Below are positions 44,901 to 57,772 of a stretch of 64,000 nt of DNA, piece by piece. The notes under the pieces are model-generated. The model was not told where the DNA came from. It made no database searches and saw only the letters and a list, made by a program, of their open reading frames with translations. The position numbers were made by a program, and so were the translations under genes. Source of the stretch: Capitulum mitella (Eukaryota > Arthropoda > Thecostraca > Pollicipedomorpha > Pollicipedidae); the NCBI GenBank assembly GCA_030062745.1, contig CP099843.1:24246999-24310998 (forward strand), read 5' to 3'. How positions within the stretch are numbered: position 1 is the stretch's first letter; each line of letters begins with the position of its first letter.

Positions 44901-45142
44901 GTTGCGTTACATTTGATTTTAGCTGACCAGGAGCATCGATTTGCGACGGCATTGCGTTGTGCCTTCAAGGCAAATTGCTGGAGTTCGCCGTCCCGGGAGA
45001 TTTCAAATGAAAATGAAACAAGACAGTTCTTACATAAGACATCTCATGCACTCTCGCGAAGCTTTGTCCAACCGAGTCATATCTTCACTGGTTTCGGACA
45101 TTTTAATTTTAGGCTTGGTGTCGGAGAATATAAGATCTACTA

Positions 45143-45424
45143 CAGTCAAATCTCGTTACTATGTCACCCATGGGGACCGAGCGAAAGTGGCATAGTAGCG
45201 AGAGTGGCATAGTAACGATGGTTTGTAAAACGGTCTTATTCTCTCAAGTTACCCATCAGCTCAACCCAAAGCTCTCAAGTTTCGTCGGCTGGCGCATCTT
45301 CTTTCGGCGGATCTCGTGCACCTCGTTGTCTGGCCGATCGCACGCTTGCATCACACCGGGCTTCCCGCTTCTCTGCTGCATGAGTGGCATAGTAGCGAGG
45401 TGGCATAGTAACGAGATTTGACTG
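45143..45424. mobile_element. pogo/Tigger-type MITE flanked by TA
   Basis: Terminal inverted repeats CAGTCAAATCTCGTTACTAT and ATAGTAACGAGATTTGACTG at the exact ends, flanked by TA on both sides (45141-45142 and 45425-45426), which is the target duplication of Tc1/mariner-superfamily elements. The inner part carries extra GTGGCATAGTAGCGAG copies near both ends. Non-coding, 282 bp. Confidence 0.85.
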
Positions 45425-48400
45425 TACATCCTATTATGTCCATTCGATACGACATGAGATATCCATGAGAAATTCGGAGTGTCTGCGTTTTTTTTTTTAC
45501 AAAAACTATCCGCTTTTCGGGCATGTAAAATGCAGGCGGGTTAAGTTACTTATACAAAGAGTGTGCCCAAAGAAAGTACTATCATCACTGGGACCGTGCT
45601 TCAAAGCTTCTTTTCTGACGCCTCAAGAGTATTATTGGCCTGCATCGTCACAAGCGGCAGAAAACAGCAATACATTTTGTTTCCACCACGAGAAGCAAAT
45701 CGTTCATTTTCGGTCTTCCATGGTTCAACCCCTCAGGCTGCCAAAACCAAAATAATTAAAACGTTGAAGAGCCATCGAGGTTGTTGATTGTCTACGGAGG
45801 AGCATAATGAGCGGACCGCGAAACTTGAGAGCGTCGTCGACTTCGGTACTAGGCAGCATGATTAAGAGGAAAACAAAGGCCCCGGAGACTGGTAATCGCA
45901 GCTTGCAGCGCAGTTCCCAACCTTCCGAGCGTCGTCAGCTGAGGCGATTGTTGCGCACAGCGTGATGCAGGCTCGGCAAACTGAGAGCATTTTTTCGTTT
46001 ATTATTTGTTGTGAGCTCGTGGAATGATTTTGCCACAAGCGCATGATGGCCTTTTGTGGCGTCATCCAAAAACACTCCGGCCCCTTCTGATGATCAAATC
46101 ATAGTGCCTGTCACATGCCTGGCATGTGTCAAGGGCAAAACGTCTTACTCCAGACTCCATGTGCCATGGAGTCTGGAGTAAGACGTTTTGCCATTGGCTC
46201 TTCTTAGTAGTCATGCCTTGGCGCATTTATTCCTCATTTATGGTTTTCAGCATGAGCAACTGCTTGCTGATCTGTTCTGGTATTTCTCACCCGAAGCAGG
46301 CTTAACGTCATGCGTAATCATGACATTATTCACCGTCATAATGAGTGGTTTGAAACAATCCGTGTAAAAAATACACGAGAGGAAATACCAATCCTTTCAT
46401 AATTATATAAACAAAAGGGCTTGGAAGCAAATCATCGCGAATTTCAATGCAAAATTAAAGATTTGAGCCATCGTCTGGCGGAAGTGTCATGATGGTCCAC
46501 TGGCTGCAAAGCTATCATTGAGCAGCAAGTGTTACGGCCGGACCAGGCTGGCCGCTCAGTTTTTTTTTTTTTAATAATTCTACGATGTCTTATTTCTATG
46601 CTTCTATAAGTCAGCTGAATTATTCTTTAATTCAACTGACAGAATTGATCTAAAAGATGCCCATTGCAGACGCGTACATTCATTGCCGCGTCCTGAGTGA
46701 CTTTAGTGATTATTAGAGTAACTATATCATATTAGAGTGAATATACCTTAACGTGCATTATTGTTATTGCTTTATACGTATCGTCACCACAACCCCTAAA
46801 ACGTGTATTTTACTTCAACGTGAATTTCCATTATCGACGCACTCCCCCAACCGTGTTCGCAAATCGCACACCTTTTCACTTTCCACATCGCATACAACAG
46901 TTTCTATTGCTTTTAGGCTAAATGTCTGGCAATCTGTTTGCGTCTGTTTTTCTTTATCCCCGAGTCTGATGGAGTCATATAATGTGACGCGAAAAACGAG
47001 GCCACCGTGCGTGACCCGACAGCTATATGAGCCCGGTCGGATCATTTCAGAGACACACCAGTGCCGGCGGAGCTCGTAAAGCCATACGGCGAGGACGAAA
47101 TTGAAACGACAGAACCCTGCTCGGGGGCGGACAGCGCACGTCGATCATGCTCATGTGGGCTTACGATCACAAACCATCACGACCAGCCACTGTTGCGGCT
47201 CAATGGGGACCCATGGTTTAACAGAGAGCTGATCAGAGACAAACAGCAGTACCCACGTTTCGGTCTCCTTGCAAGGCGAATCAGCCCATTTGCTAGAACA
47301 TGCTGCATTCATAGCCGACTTACCTTTTACCAGATGAACTGAACTGCATTCGAAAGTACTCACGCTCTGAGAAGGAAATGAATGTTTGGGGCTGTGCCGT
47401 ACTTTATTGGTCGTTATTACTGAAATGCGTGAGCCTCATTCCTATGCTACATTTTCTAGTTAGCTAGGAAAGGCAGCTAACTTTTTTTTCTAGCTGAGCT
47501 AGCTTTTCCGGCACATTACGACCGTCCCGGACGCACGGGCTTCTTTCAAGTGAAATTTTTCAGCGCTACATCGGAGAGATACAACGTGAATGCCCCAAGA
47601 CGTCCTGTCTCTTCCGCCACTCGATGTGACTGCGTCATGCACCTGTGCGACACCGCTGGATCGTAAGCCTTTACGTTCCTCAGTCAAGGCCAGACTTCCC
47701 CAGCCCTGTCTCCGACCTCCCGCGAGATCAGCCGCCGGCGCACGGGCTAATCCAGCCGGAGGCGCCGCCCGCCGGACTGCCGGCCGCGCTGCCCCGTCCG
47801 ACCGGATTGCCCCCTAAGCCCTCGGCCCGTTCCGTATGCATTGTCTATCGCGGCTGATATCCATAACTGTTGTGAGGACGAGCGGCGCGCATCCCGAATG
47901 ATTGGCCATCCGGGCTCGTCTCGTTTCCGACTGCCGCTGAGTCGCCCGCGTGCATTTCCTCCCCGGCAGGCACGGCGCCCGTTGCGCAAGGATGGACGAG
48001 CTTTGAGGCAGGGACGGAAGGATCTCCGCGCGGTGAGGGGCATCGGGCGGGTCGTGCTCGTGGCGATGGGGCTCCGTTCGTTACAAAAAGAAAAAAAAGA
48101 AGAAAAAACAGGGTGTCACGCGATGTGTGAAGAACGGCGGCCGAGGCATAACAAACTGCGTCCGGATACTTCCCAGTGAGATCAAGAGTTGGCACTCTCC
48201 CATTCGTCGTCAGTTGGCGGAGAAAGAAGACAGGCGCATTTCTAGGCTTGTCAAAGCAGGGCATGTGCAATCATCAGCAACAGTTTCGCATTGCCGCGAT
48301 ATTTTTCATACCCGTCCTTGGGTACAAGGCATCATACCCTGAAATACGTGCATTCGCTTATCACCTCCAGGTTGTGGACAATGCGCCCCCCATTATCATT

Positions 48401-50840
48401 CCTGGCTCTTTCTTGAATAAACGCTCTGCACACTGATCACACTTGCCTTTGCGCACGTCCCCAGTGACAGCCACAACCGAGGCGGACGGAACCCACCCCC
48501 TTCCATTTGCGACTTACCAAAGGCTTGGCAGTCTCCGGTTCGCAACGTTCAGGTGACGTTTTGGACCTTGATCTTTCTTTGAGCCCCCTAAAGACAATCC
48601 CGGGCCCCCTGCTCTCTGCTCCGGCGACATCACCACGACCTCACCGTGCCCATCCCGTCATCACCATCATCACCGGACGGTCGGGCACAGTCTCTGGTCC
48701 GGCGATCCCACCACGACATCGCCGTCCCCGGCCCGCCATCATCATCATCGGACGGTCGGACGCACTCTCTGCTCGGGCGGCGGCGCGGTGCCGGCCGCCG
48801 GTGAATTAATGAGCCGCGTCCAGAGAGGCGCTATTACGGCGCACTTGGTGGCCGTTATCCAGCGCCGGCGGCGCCGGGGGCGCATTATCTGGCCGCCGGC
48901 CGCCGCCGCCGCCGCCGCCGTCCGCCCGAGCAACAGTGTCCGGCCCCGAGCTGCAGCCGACGGCTCGGCTGGGCGTCTCCGGCACCGGGATCGCCCGTCA
49001 CGACCGCGGCAGGCTGCTGTAGTGCGATGACGCCGTGTCCGGGGAGGCTCGCTTGTCTGCGGTACACGGGAGTCGTGTGTAACTCGAGTGGGCGTAGTGC
49101 TTCATTTAGCCGAAAACAGCAATGCAGTTGTTACTATAATACAATTTTCAGTAATGCAATTAACTGTTGTTAACGGTAATGATGCAGTTTGCGCCTTTCA
49201 CAGCATATGTAGTCTCAGTTATTTGAACTACGCAGACCAATCGAGTAAATTCCAAGGGATTGCTATATTCCTATTGCAATGAAAAATTATCTTTAATATC
49301 GACAAATATAAATATCGTTTGTTTGCCAACACAAAGTGCGGTGCACTAAGACTAACAAGTGCCCCCCCCCCCGCAAAAAATAACTTAAACTATCTTGCTT
49401 ATCTTAAGCTTAAGCTTAAGCTATCTTAAGTAAGACTTAAGCTAAATTAAACCTGTTGCTGATCCCACAAGGTCCGCGGGTTATTGGCAGTTCCCCCCGC
49501 CCGCTTTTGTTAGTATCCATTAAAATTTCCGAGGAACAAAACCCAGCAACGCCTAATGTTATTTACCCGTACCTAAAAAGCACAGCTACCTTTTGGCAAG
49601 AAAACTTTGACAAGGACACCAGAGATCAGGTCAGCAGGCTTCGTAAGCTGAATCATACGCGTCATTTTCAGGTAATTTTAAGTCACTGGTAATCGTCGTT
49701 CCCTTTCAGAATGGCTTGTAAATAACGGATGACGCATAGACCAAGGAACAAGTCATGCAAGTCAAAAGAAACCTTAGCTGAGGTAAACGATGGTGATTTA
49801 CTAGCTTTGCACAGTTCCGGTTTCGAATCTTTTATACTGACTAACTGTAGCGACCGAAATTATTGATAATACCTACAGGAAAACAAACGCCACGTTTGAG
49901 CTTCTCGTGAAATCACACACCATTAACACAAAAGATAATAGGGCCGGTCATTACCATATTTCACCTCGCGACCTAGGGTCGCGTTTTGAAAAAATATGGC
50001 TGGTCGTGAAAAGGAGATAATTTGGTACTACTATCCGTATATATCATCAGTTTTAACCATTATCTTTATTGCCTTGTTCATTTTTTTTCAAGCGGTCCAC
50101 AACTAATCGTCAAATTTGGGACACTGACAGGACCTGCAACGCCATCATTAACCCTCATACGTTTTCCTTAATGTTCCTGGATTTGTGTTGCCGTTTGAAC
50201 CATTGAAATCGGACCATTGGTTCTGGATAAAGGCATGAGGTAAAAACATGCCCGTCCTCCAATAACTGGAAGGGCGTGAAACGCTCCAATCAATGCTGAA
50301 TCCACATTCGCCAGTACTAGCTATCTGGCGACATTCGGCAGTACGAAGAGCAAGTAGTAAGATGTCTGAGACATTCCCAAACTTGACGCCATCGAACGAT
50401 GAAACAGACACGACTGTGTAGTTTTTTTTTTCGTTACAGAACGAAAACCCGTTTGACCCTGTTAAGTCTGGCAAAAGCCTTAAAGGCGACGTCAGAGGTC
50501 ATGTCGGTGACTTATAATTTCGGTCGGATCCTTTGGGACGTTATCCTACATATGAAACTTCACATGGGCTCAGAACAACCTCTGAAGATGAAACGTGGTT
50601 TAAACTACTGTGAAAGTCAGTGTTTTTTTTTAAATTTCATTTGAACCTTTCTGAAGTGGATGGCAGTGGCATCAATCTTTCCTAAACAAAAGTTCTTGTG
50701 CAAATCCTGACTACACTGCTCAAGTGGACCCAAATATGGAGTAATATTGTCCCAGGCAACGGACCGGATAATGTTGAGGGATCTTTCACGTACCGTCCAA
50801 GCCACGACACGACCGTGGTGGTCTGGGTGCCCTTACTGTT
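45425..50840. other. Intergenic stretch
   Basis: Contains the perfect palindrome, a T-run at 46560-46572, CpG-rich blocks at about 47680-48070 and 48580-49030 (the latter with an interrupted CCG run near 48895-48925), and a short TTAAGC-rich stretch at 49400-49445. No exon recognised. Confidence 0.6.
46134..46192. repeat. Perfect palindrome, 28-bp arms with 3-bp loop
   Basis: Left arm GGCAAAACGTCTTACTCCAG plus ACTCCATG, loop TGC, right arm its exact reverse complement. A second small palindrome (CACATGCC, T, GGCATGTG) lies just left at about 46112-46128. Confidence 0.95.
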
Positions 50841-50934
50841 TCGGGTCAAATGGCGTTCCTTGTGAGCATCGAACCCACGGCGCCTGCCACACACCGCGTA
50901 TGAGCCGAGCATGTTACCACAGAGCCACGGGAAC
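50840..50934 (-). repeat. tRNA-derived SINE head
   Basis: On the minus strand TGGCTCTGTGGTAACATGC (A-box-like) is followed by GTGGGTTCGATGCTC (B box) at normal tRNA spacing. The 3' part departs from a tRNA, so it is read as a SINE. Confidence 0.55.
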
Positions 50935-50974
50935 GTGCTTCATATACTTCATGCACCCCATCTGAGGTCAATGA

Positions 50975-51115
50975 GAGCTTAAAAGACGGCACTGACCTCA
51001 GTTCACGATTTTGACTTGAGATGAAGTAGACATCAGCATGACACAAATACAGAGGTCTCTAACACCATGGTGGCATGCATAAGACTAAGACTGAGTACCG
51101 TAAGGCGCCAGTCGC
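50975..51115 (+). repeat. Dispersed repeat, copy 2
   Basis: Related to 41450-41595; ends in GCATAAGACTAAGACTGAGT. Confidence 0.4.
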
Positions 51116-51230
51116 CAGCAAGGAAATTTTTGCGCTACGATAGCGACCGTTACCGTACCATGATTTCTCCATGAAATACCCTCGAGAAACATGTTACAGG
51201 TAGGTGACTTGTCACCAACAATTTGGTGAG

Positions 51231-51298
51231 TTTATTCTATATATGTATATGTATACATATATAAACTCATGTATGCATATACATACGTACATATATTC
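51231..51298. repeat. AT-rich, near-palindromic TATATG/CATATA repeat
   Basis: Alternating purine-pyrimidine sequence such as ATATGTATATGTATACATAT, partly self-complementary. Confidence 0.85.
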
Positions 51299-52499
51299 CA
51301 CTATGGTCCCAAACACAGCTATGCAAGACTTCAGAAAGATCGTAGCAGTAGTAGAGCAACACGAGTAAACCCCATGGGGTCGCATCAACTGCATCAACTG
51401 CAACAGCCAGATATAAGCGAATCAGAATACCCAAGTTAATAGGCGACCCTAAACAGGGTGAGCAAAACTTCATTAAAATATGGACGATCTGTTGCGTGAC
51501 TGTATTGGCGTATCCTGCAATGTGTTTTAATTCATCTTCACGTTCCTCACTTTTATATAGCTACCTGTTGATTGCGCGGCAGACATATCAAATGTGCCAA
51601 AGCCTTTCGTGTAGCAGCCATGACAGCTACCTTTTAAACGATAAAAAATGTTCAGCATTTCGTGGGCTCACATAGCTTACATGACTTCTGGCATTACAAA
51701 ATCAACAACCAGAATAGTTTACCTAACCTTTCCGAGCCAAATGAATGCCTTTTCGTCGCTTCTGCCTGTCGTCGCTCCACAGGGGCCATTTTCTTTTCGA
51801 GGCATACGTCTATTGTGTCCCACGTCGTCAGATGTTAGGAACTGGAAAACGGAGCGGTGGTGTCGATGGCAAGACGATCGATGGGCAATGTTAGCAGAGT
51901 TATTTATTACGCGACAGCTTCAAAGTGTCGCCTTCGGGTACTTCGTCATGTGGATCGTTATCCCAGTTTCAGCTAACAAACATGCGCCTGCCATTTGCGA
52001 TACGTGACGTTCATGCTGTCTGGATTAGGCAGGCAGGACTCGACTGATCATCAGTATGGCCGATACTGTGAGCCTAAAATGGGCTTTAGACACGCGATTG
52101 CAGCATTCTGTCATTCTTGAAACCAAGTGCCAAAATATTACTTCAGACTTAGGGAAATCCAGAGAACCGGCCGGAATGAACTCTGTCCCTCGCTTGACAC
52201 GCCGGAATCTGTGTGTTCTGTATGTTCTCAGGCTATTCTGAACATTCTTTTTTGGTCGCAAATATTCTGATGGTGTTTAAACGACTATTTTACATGTTAA
52301 AAGACTACCACTGCCCTAACTGTACTTATCATCACAAAGCCCAAATAAATATTTATGATGACATTGTCTGTCCTTTAGTGGTTTAAACGACTGCTGTACA
52401 TGTTAATAAGTGTACCATTGCACTGATTGTACTTTCCATGACAAGGGCCGAATATAATGCGATGTTTGCTTTCAATCCCCATTTCCTGAAAATGACTCT

Positions 52500-53285
52500 T
52501 TATTCGTGATGTTCACCCCATACCCAAATGGGTAGAGGTAAGGGGGCCTTAGAAGTCCGCTTCCCTTTTTTCTCGTCATTTCCAGTGTTTTTGGAACAGC
52601 TTTACAAAATATGATCGACTTTCCTGCCCATTCTATCTAGGTAGCGTGTCAAATTTTCACAGTTTTTTTTCTCAAGGACGTAGTTAGGCAACGTTTTTGG
52701 AAAACACCTTATGCCTTTTTTGGTACTTCTAAACGTTGAAGAAAAATGGTTGCCAAAACAGAGCTGTAAACTTGCCGCCCACTGGGGGGAGGTTGGCCGC
52801 TCCCCTGAGGTTTCTCCAAGATTGCTTGAGAACGAACGAACGCAGAGCCACGACACTTTGCTTGGTCATTTTTGCATCTTGTTTCAAAGTTTTATCTGAG
52901 GTCAAGTCAGGTTTCTGGCCCAGGCCAGGTCAAGTGGACCTACGTGTAAAAAGGTTTAGCACCCTGTAACTTTCTCGGAAAGCATGATATCACAATGAAA
53001 CCATCAGGGACTAGAGATCTTGATACATGCAACAGATCTGCTGTCTGACATTTGCCGTAATCTTCCGGTTCATTGACCTGAGGTCCGCCTCATTTTTAAG
53101 GCATGTCACCGTTTCTTTTTCGGAATTTGGCGGAATTTTTCATAGCATTTTTAGTGTGGGGTGATGCAGACCTGACTGAAATTGTCAGATTTCCACACAG
53201 GACATCACTGGGCAACGAAACAAAAGCAAACACACAGTTTGATGTTTTGCTACCTTACACCCAATCTGACCCTTTTAAGTCATAA
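52500..53285 (-). mobile_element. Fragments of TTAA-type elements (family A end joined to family B end)
   Basis: 52500-52780 resembles the start of the reversed element at 54896. 52781-53285 matches the end of family B in reverse orientation (GGTTGGCCGCTCCCCTGAGG, then AGGTCAAGTCAGG, then TTGACCTGAGGTC). No TTAA borders remain. Confidence 0.55.
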
Positions 53286-53489
53286 AGCGACCTGATTGGC
53301 AACCTCAGAGGAGATAAAAGATGCAGCCAGTGGATACTGGTTTTGACGGGGTCCTATTTATCGTAACCGATACGGGATTTCTCAGGGTCCCAGAACGATT
53401 ACTGACGATGATTAATGACTGAAATTACTGCTTCTGTTCGCATCCGCAATTTTGATTGTCTCTTGACCCGTTCGAGGTCTACACAGGGT

Positions 53490-53640
53490 ATAAAAAGGTC
53501 AGAGATCGCCATTCACGATTTGAACCTTAAACAACCTTCACCCGATTAAGAGCCAAGTGCTAAGATCCATCGTATCATGGGTGACACTCATGCATAAGAC
53601 TGGGTAAAACCGAGTAATATAAATCACTGGGAGCGTTTTC
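53490..53640 (+). repeat. Dispersed repeat, copy 3
   Basis: Related to the copies at 41450 and 50975; contains CATGCATAAGACTGGGTA. Confidence 0.4.
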
Positions 53641-53703
53641 AATACGATGACAACCGTAACCCATTACGATTCCTTTCATGATGTCCTTGAAAAAGGCCAT
53701 CAG

Positions 53704-54147
53704 TCAGTGACCAGGCAAAACATCGACCTCAGATTTTCGGAAAATACGCAGAAGGTTCCAGATGCAGATAGCAAAAATTTCAGAGTGAACCGAACATCCG
53801 GTATGACGTAATTGCCGAAAAACCTCAGGGTATTGTGCCCCCTGTACTGGTGGCGGTCCAGGTGCCAACATAACCTTTGACATGTCCGGCATTACTCTGC
53901 AGACGATCTGTGCAGCTCTCTTCTTGGTGGATAAATGCGCGCTGTTATGTATCAGACAGTCTATTATAGCTTCAACGTCTCCCATTAAGTTTATGCTTCC
54001 CCTGATAGTTTTAATTGACTGGAGCGTGGCGAAGGCCATTAGCTTGGTTATGAGCGCAGTACACGACCACAGAGTTTTCTTCCAGCACAGGAGTAAAGCC
54101 TTGCGTGATACACCCAGCTCTTTTACGATCCCTGCATCGGCGGCCAT
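53704..54147 (-). other. Unassigned 147-codon open frame
   Basis: Starts MAADAGIVKELGVSRKALLL. It has no stop for 147 codons, and the opposite strand is open over part of it. No family recognised and no clear splice context. Could be chance or a decayed mobile-element gene. Confidence 0.2.
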
Positions 54148-54895
54148 GCCAATGACATTCTCATTTCTAAAACCCTCGCAATAGCTAATGAGTGAGGTAT
54201 ATAGAAGTTATAAACGCTACTAGTATAAAGAATATGCACTAGTATAGTGACAATGGAATAAGCTTATAGATGTGCGCCTGTGTCTATATTACTGTCAAGC
54301 GTCTGTCAAGCATCTGAACTACAGCAACGTCGTCGCATGGTTTCTTCCAGACATATCTTTATTTCTAGAAGGATCCTAAAAGGTTCAAGGTGCCGAGTCC
54401 CTCAGGAAAAAAAAACATTGTCGAACGAGCCGAAGGAAAGCGAACGGATATGACAAGAAAAATTCCCGCCCCCATGTTTACGAATGTCTACCTTAGTTGT
54501 TATATATCATTACTATCACAGTGGCGACGCGTTTCGCTCAGCTATTTTCATTTCAGTGGGAAAGTTTCAAGCGATTGCCACGAAGTTTTGGTGGACTGAA
54601 ACGTGCGGTATTCTGGACCAATTATCCGGGCCAATGAGAATATTCAGCGCGATTATATCTTTTCGATTGCATAGGGTTATTGCAACCGTGTTATGTCACC
54701 TTGTTATGTACCTTGTTATGAACACTTTGTTATGAAACAAGGTGTTCAAGCCCAAAAGAAGACAAAGAATCAGCTTACGCTAAGACTCCATGAACGATTA
54801 ATTACCGGGTCTTTCTGATTTGTCCTTGGCATTACCAACCTTTTTAAACATGCACCAGCACAGTACCCTGGAACACTTCCATAAAGATTGACTGT

Positions 54896-55990
54896 TTAAC
54901 CCTGTTCACGTGTAGGAGGGGAGGGGAGCTTCAGAAACTCTCCTCATTTTTTCTCGCCATTTCAAGAGTTTGGAAGCATCCCTAAGAAACATGGTCACTT
55001 TTCTCATCCATTCTTTTGACGTAATGTCAACATTTCACATTTTTTCTCAACGGACGGAATCAGGTCAACTTTACGGGACGCACCATAGGTCATTTTGGTC
55101 ACTACTGAAGATAAATAAAGAATGGCTACCAAATATACATAATTTTTAGGATAGGAATTAAAACATTATACGAGTGCACAAGTATATAAAAGAACAACAA
55201 TACAAAAATATGTTTGTTGAACTGAGGTCACTGCACAAGGTCAGGTCAGGATAATAACTTAAAATTTTGTTCTATGTAAATGGCTTTGGCACTTTATAAA
55301 TGCAAATCTGGGATATATATGCCTCTGTACAACGTCCTCTTCTTGTGTTTTAAATTTCAGGTCAACATCAGATCGAATCAAGTAACTATGGCCTAAAATG
55401 TATGCAAGCGTACCGTATACCACAGCGGTCTTAGAAATATAGCCAATTCAAATGTTTGGAATCGTTTTCAAACACTATAAAATGAACCCTCAGCCACTCC
55501 ATGTGACTGAGGTCATTCGAGATCAAGTGAGGTAAAATGTCGTAAGCTGATCTGATGAACATGCGACAAGACGGCCTCCCCTTGTCATGCCCCGGCACCA
55601 CCTATGCAAACATTATGCAACCATTGTAATGTGAGCTGTACTTCGTGTGTATAAAATGAGGACTACAAGTTAAAGAAAAATTTAAACTTGTATGTTGATC
55701 TAGTCTCCAAAAAATATGTTCTTCTCGTATTCCAAACCCTCTGAATGTCCAAGAATATTGCCAAACTTCTAAGCGTATGGACCAAAGAAAAACGTACCAT
55801 CGATAAGCCTGCCATGCCAGTGGCATGAAAATCGGTCCATAAACATTGCAGTGATAACCAGTCAAAAATACCCAGTTTCCGACTTTTCGGCCCCCTGCAT
55901 CCACCCCTTAAAAGATTTTCGGAAGTTATTCAAAATCGAAAAAAGTAAAAGCGTGCTTTGCACACTTTTAGATAGTTTAGATTTCATGCA
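54896..55990 (-). mobile_element. TTAA element, family A, reversed and truncated copy 3
   Basis: Begins at TTAACCCTGTTCACG. Read on the minus strand, it follows the order of the copy at 4101-5313: a segment with GGCACCGTCTATGC-like sequence appears near 55590, and the CATCCACCCCTTAAAAGATTTT segment near 55897 matches its beginning. The outer end is lost. Confidence 0.6.
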
Positions 55991-57772
55991 TGAAGGTCGC
56001 TTGGAAAAGTTCAGATCGAAATATTTGTCGCTGTGAGTTTGAGTGTCTCCAAGCTTCGGAGCCTCTAGCGCCCGAATGCACCGGCCGGTCGCGTAAGGAC
56101 ACAAGTGACACCATCTGATGCGCTGACTCGCGGACAGATTGTGGCGTCGGTTTGGAAGCGATTCGTGGCGTGTGGCACGTGCCAGGTGGCGCGAGCCGAG
56201 CCTCTGCAGAATTCATTTATCGAGGGTACAAGTCAAACGGCGGGTACGGGAATAAGGCTAACCTGGGTGTTAACGGTCTTATGGGTCACTAGGATAACAA
56301 TGTGAATCGCCAAAACAGAACCAACAGAGGTCATTATTTCTAGGCTGAAGAGGTATTTTGTAGTACACCTTAAAAATTTTGAAGTAAACTGCAATTTTTA
56401 TGTTATAAACTGACGTTTGTGCACTTCCAGTCCCTCATAAATAAATGAATGGTGCGATAAAATTACTTATATTTAGTTAGCGCGGTGAGCAGTTTACTAA
56501 TAGCTTTGAGAACTAAATATTTCTAATGGGCTCACCGATCCTGCGTCCTGCATCCCTGAAAGAATCAGTACAAACAAGGACCAACATTGATTCAGGTACA
56601 GGTCTGAAGTGCAACGCGTCATATACCAAATTTTATATCGATCACATTTAGGAAGATCGTCACTGAACAGTTTTCCGTTACTTGGAGAATACAGAGCATC
56701 ACCCCTAGCCCATCCCTTCTATTGGATTTTAAAACAGAAGCTGTGTCATCGTCACTAGCGTAACGACGTAAAGCTGGTTTGAAAGGCTGCAGATTCAATT
56801 AGATGAAACCCACGTCTCTGTGATGTTCTCATTGTGTAGAAGGCGTGCAAACCTGAGCCAATGAGAGTGGAGCCAAATAGCTTGCGACCATCTGGGCAAT
56901 TGCTCTTTTCAGCTGCAAGCGGACTGCGTGCCTGTAGCGTCTCATAATCATCTCGATGGCCTTGCACTCTGGGTGGAGCTGGATGGTCCGTTAACCCTTG
57001 CACAGCCGGGCCGGCAGACACTTAAACTGCAGGTGGGCTGGCTCTTGGGTTCCCCGTCACGTCCTCGAGATCTGTGAGAGCTAGCACAAGAAGCTAGCAT
57101 GAGAAGCACCGGTCGAGGTGCCCGTCGACCCTAGTTCAGCAAATACATTGCTCGTACTGTTTCTCCCAAAATTTAATTTTCAAGGTGAGTACCCAACGAC
57201 GAGTTTTCAAAAATATGGAAGTCGTCCAGTTGTTATATTGTTAAGTCCAATATAGCAATCAAATGTCATACGAACGATTTTATGGAAGCGTGTTGAAAGC
57301 TTTTATGAGATGGAATTCTGAAGAGATTTAGCAGAGACTTGTTTAAGCGAGTTAAAGTTAAAGTTCAAATTAAAGTATAGCAGTGTTTAAGATTCAGAGT
57401 CTGTTGCGTTCCCTGAGATTCTTCGTTAACTAGATTATTTCCGTGATTACTCGTATCATGTGTATCTATTTGTCACTTGTATGGTTAAGGGGGATAACAA
57501 TAGTACCTTCCAGGTGGCTGTCTGGTGGGCTGGTTACCCGGACTGTCTCTTCAGGTGTGACCTCGTGCTTAGTTTTTAGAAATGCATAATTCCTCTGTGA
57601 CGTATATGTTTGAACCCTTTGTCTGTAATATGTTGCTACGTCGAAAAAGATTATACAGATATCTTCCCGAGTTTACACCCCATAAAACGTGTGGTCGCTG
57701 GGACGGTCAGCTCGCTGTTTCAGCCTTCACCACCAACCATCCTCCCACCAGCCCACCAGCGAAGGCTTAACT
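55991..57772. other. Intergenic stretch
   Basis: No gene or recognised element. Confidence 0.5.
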
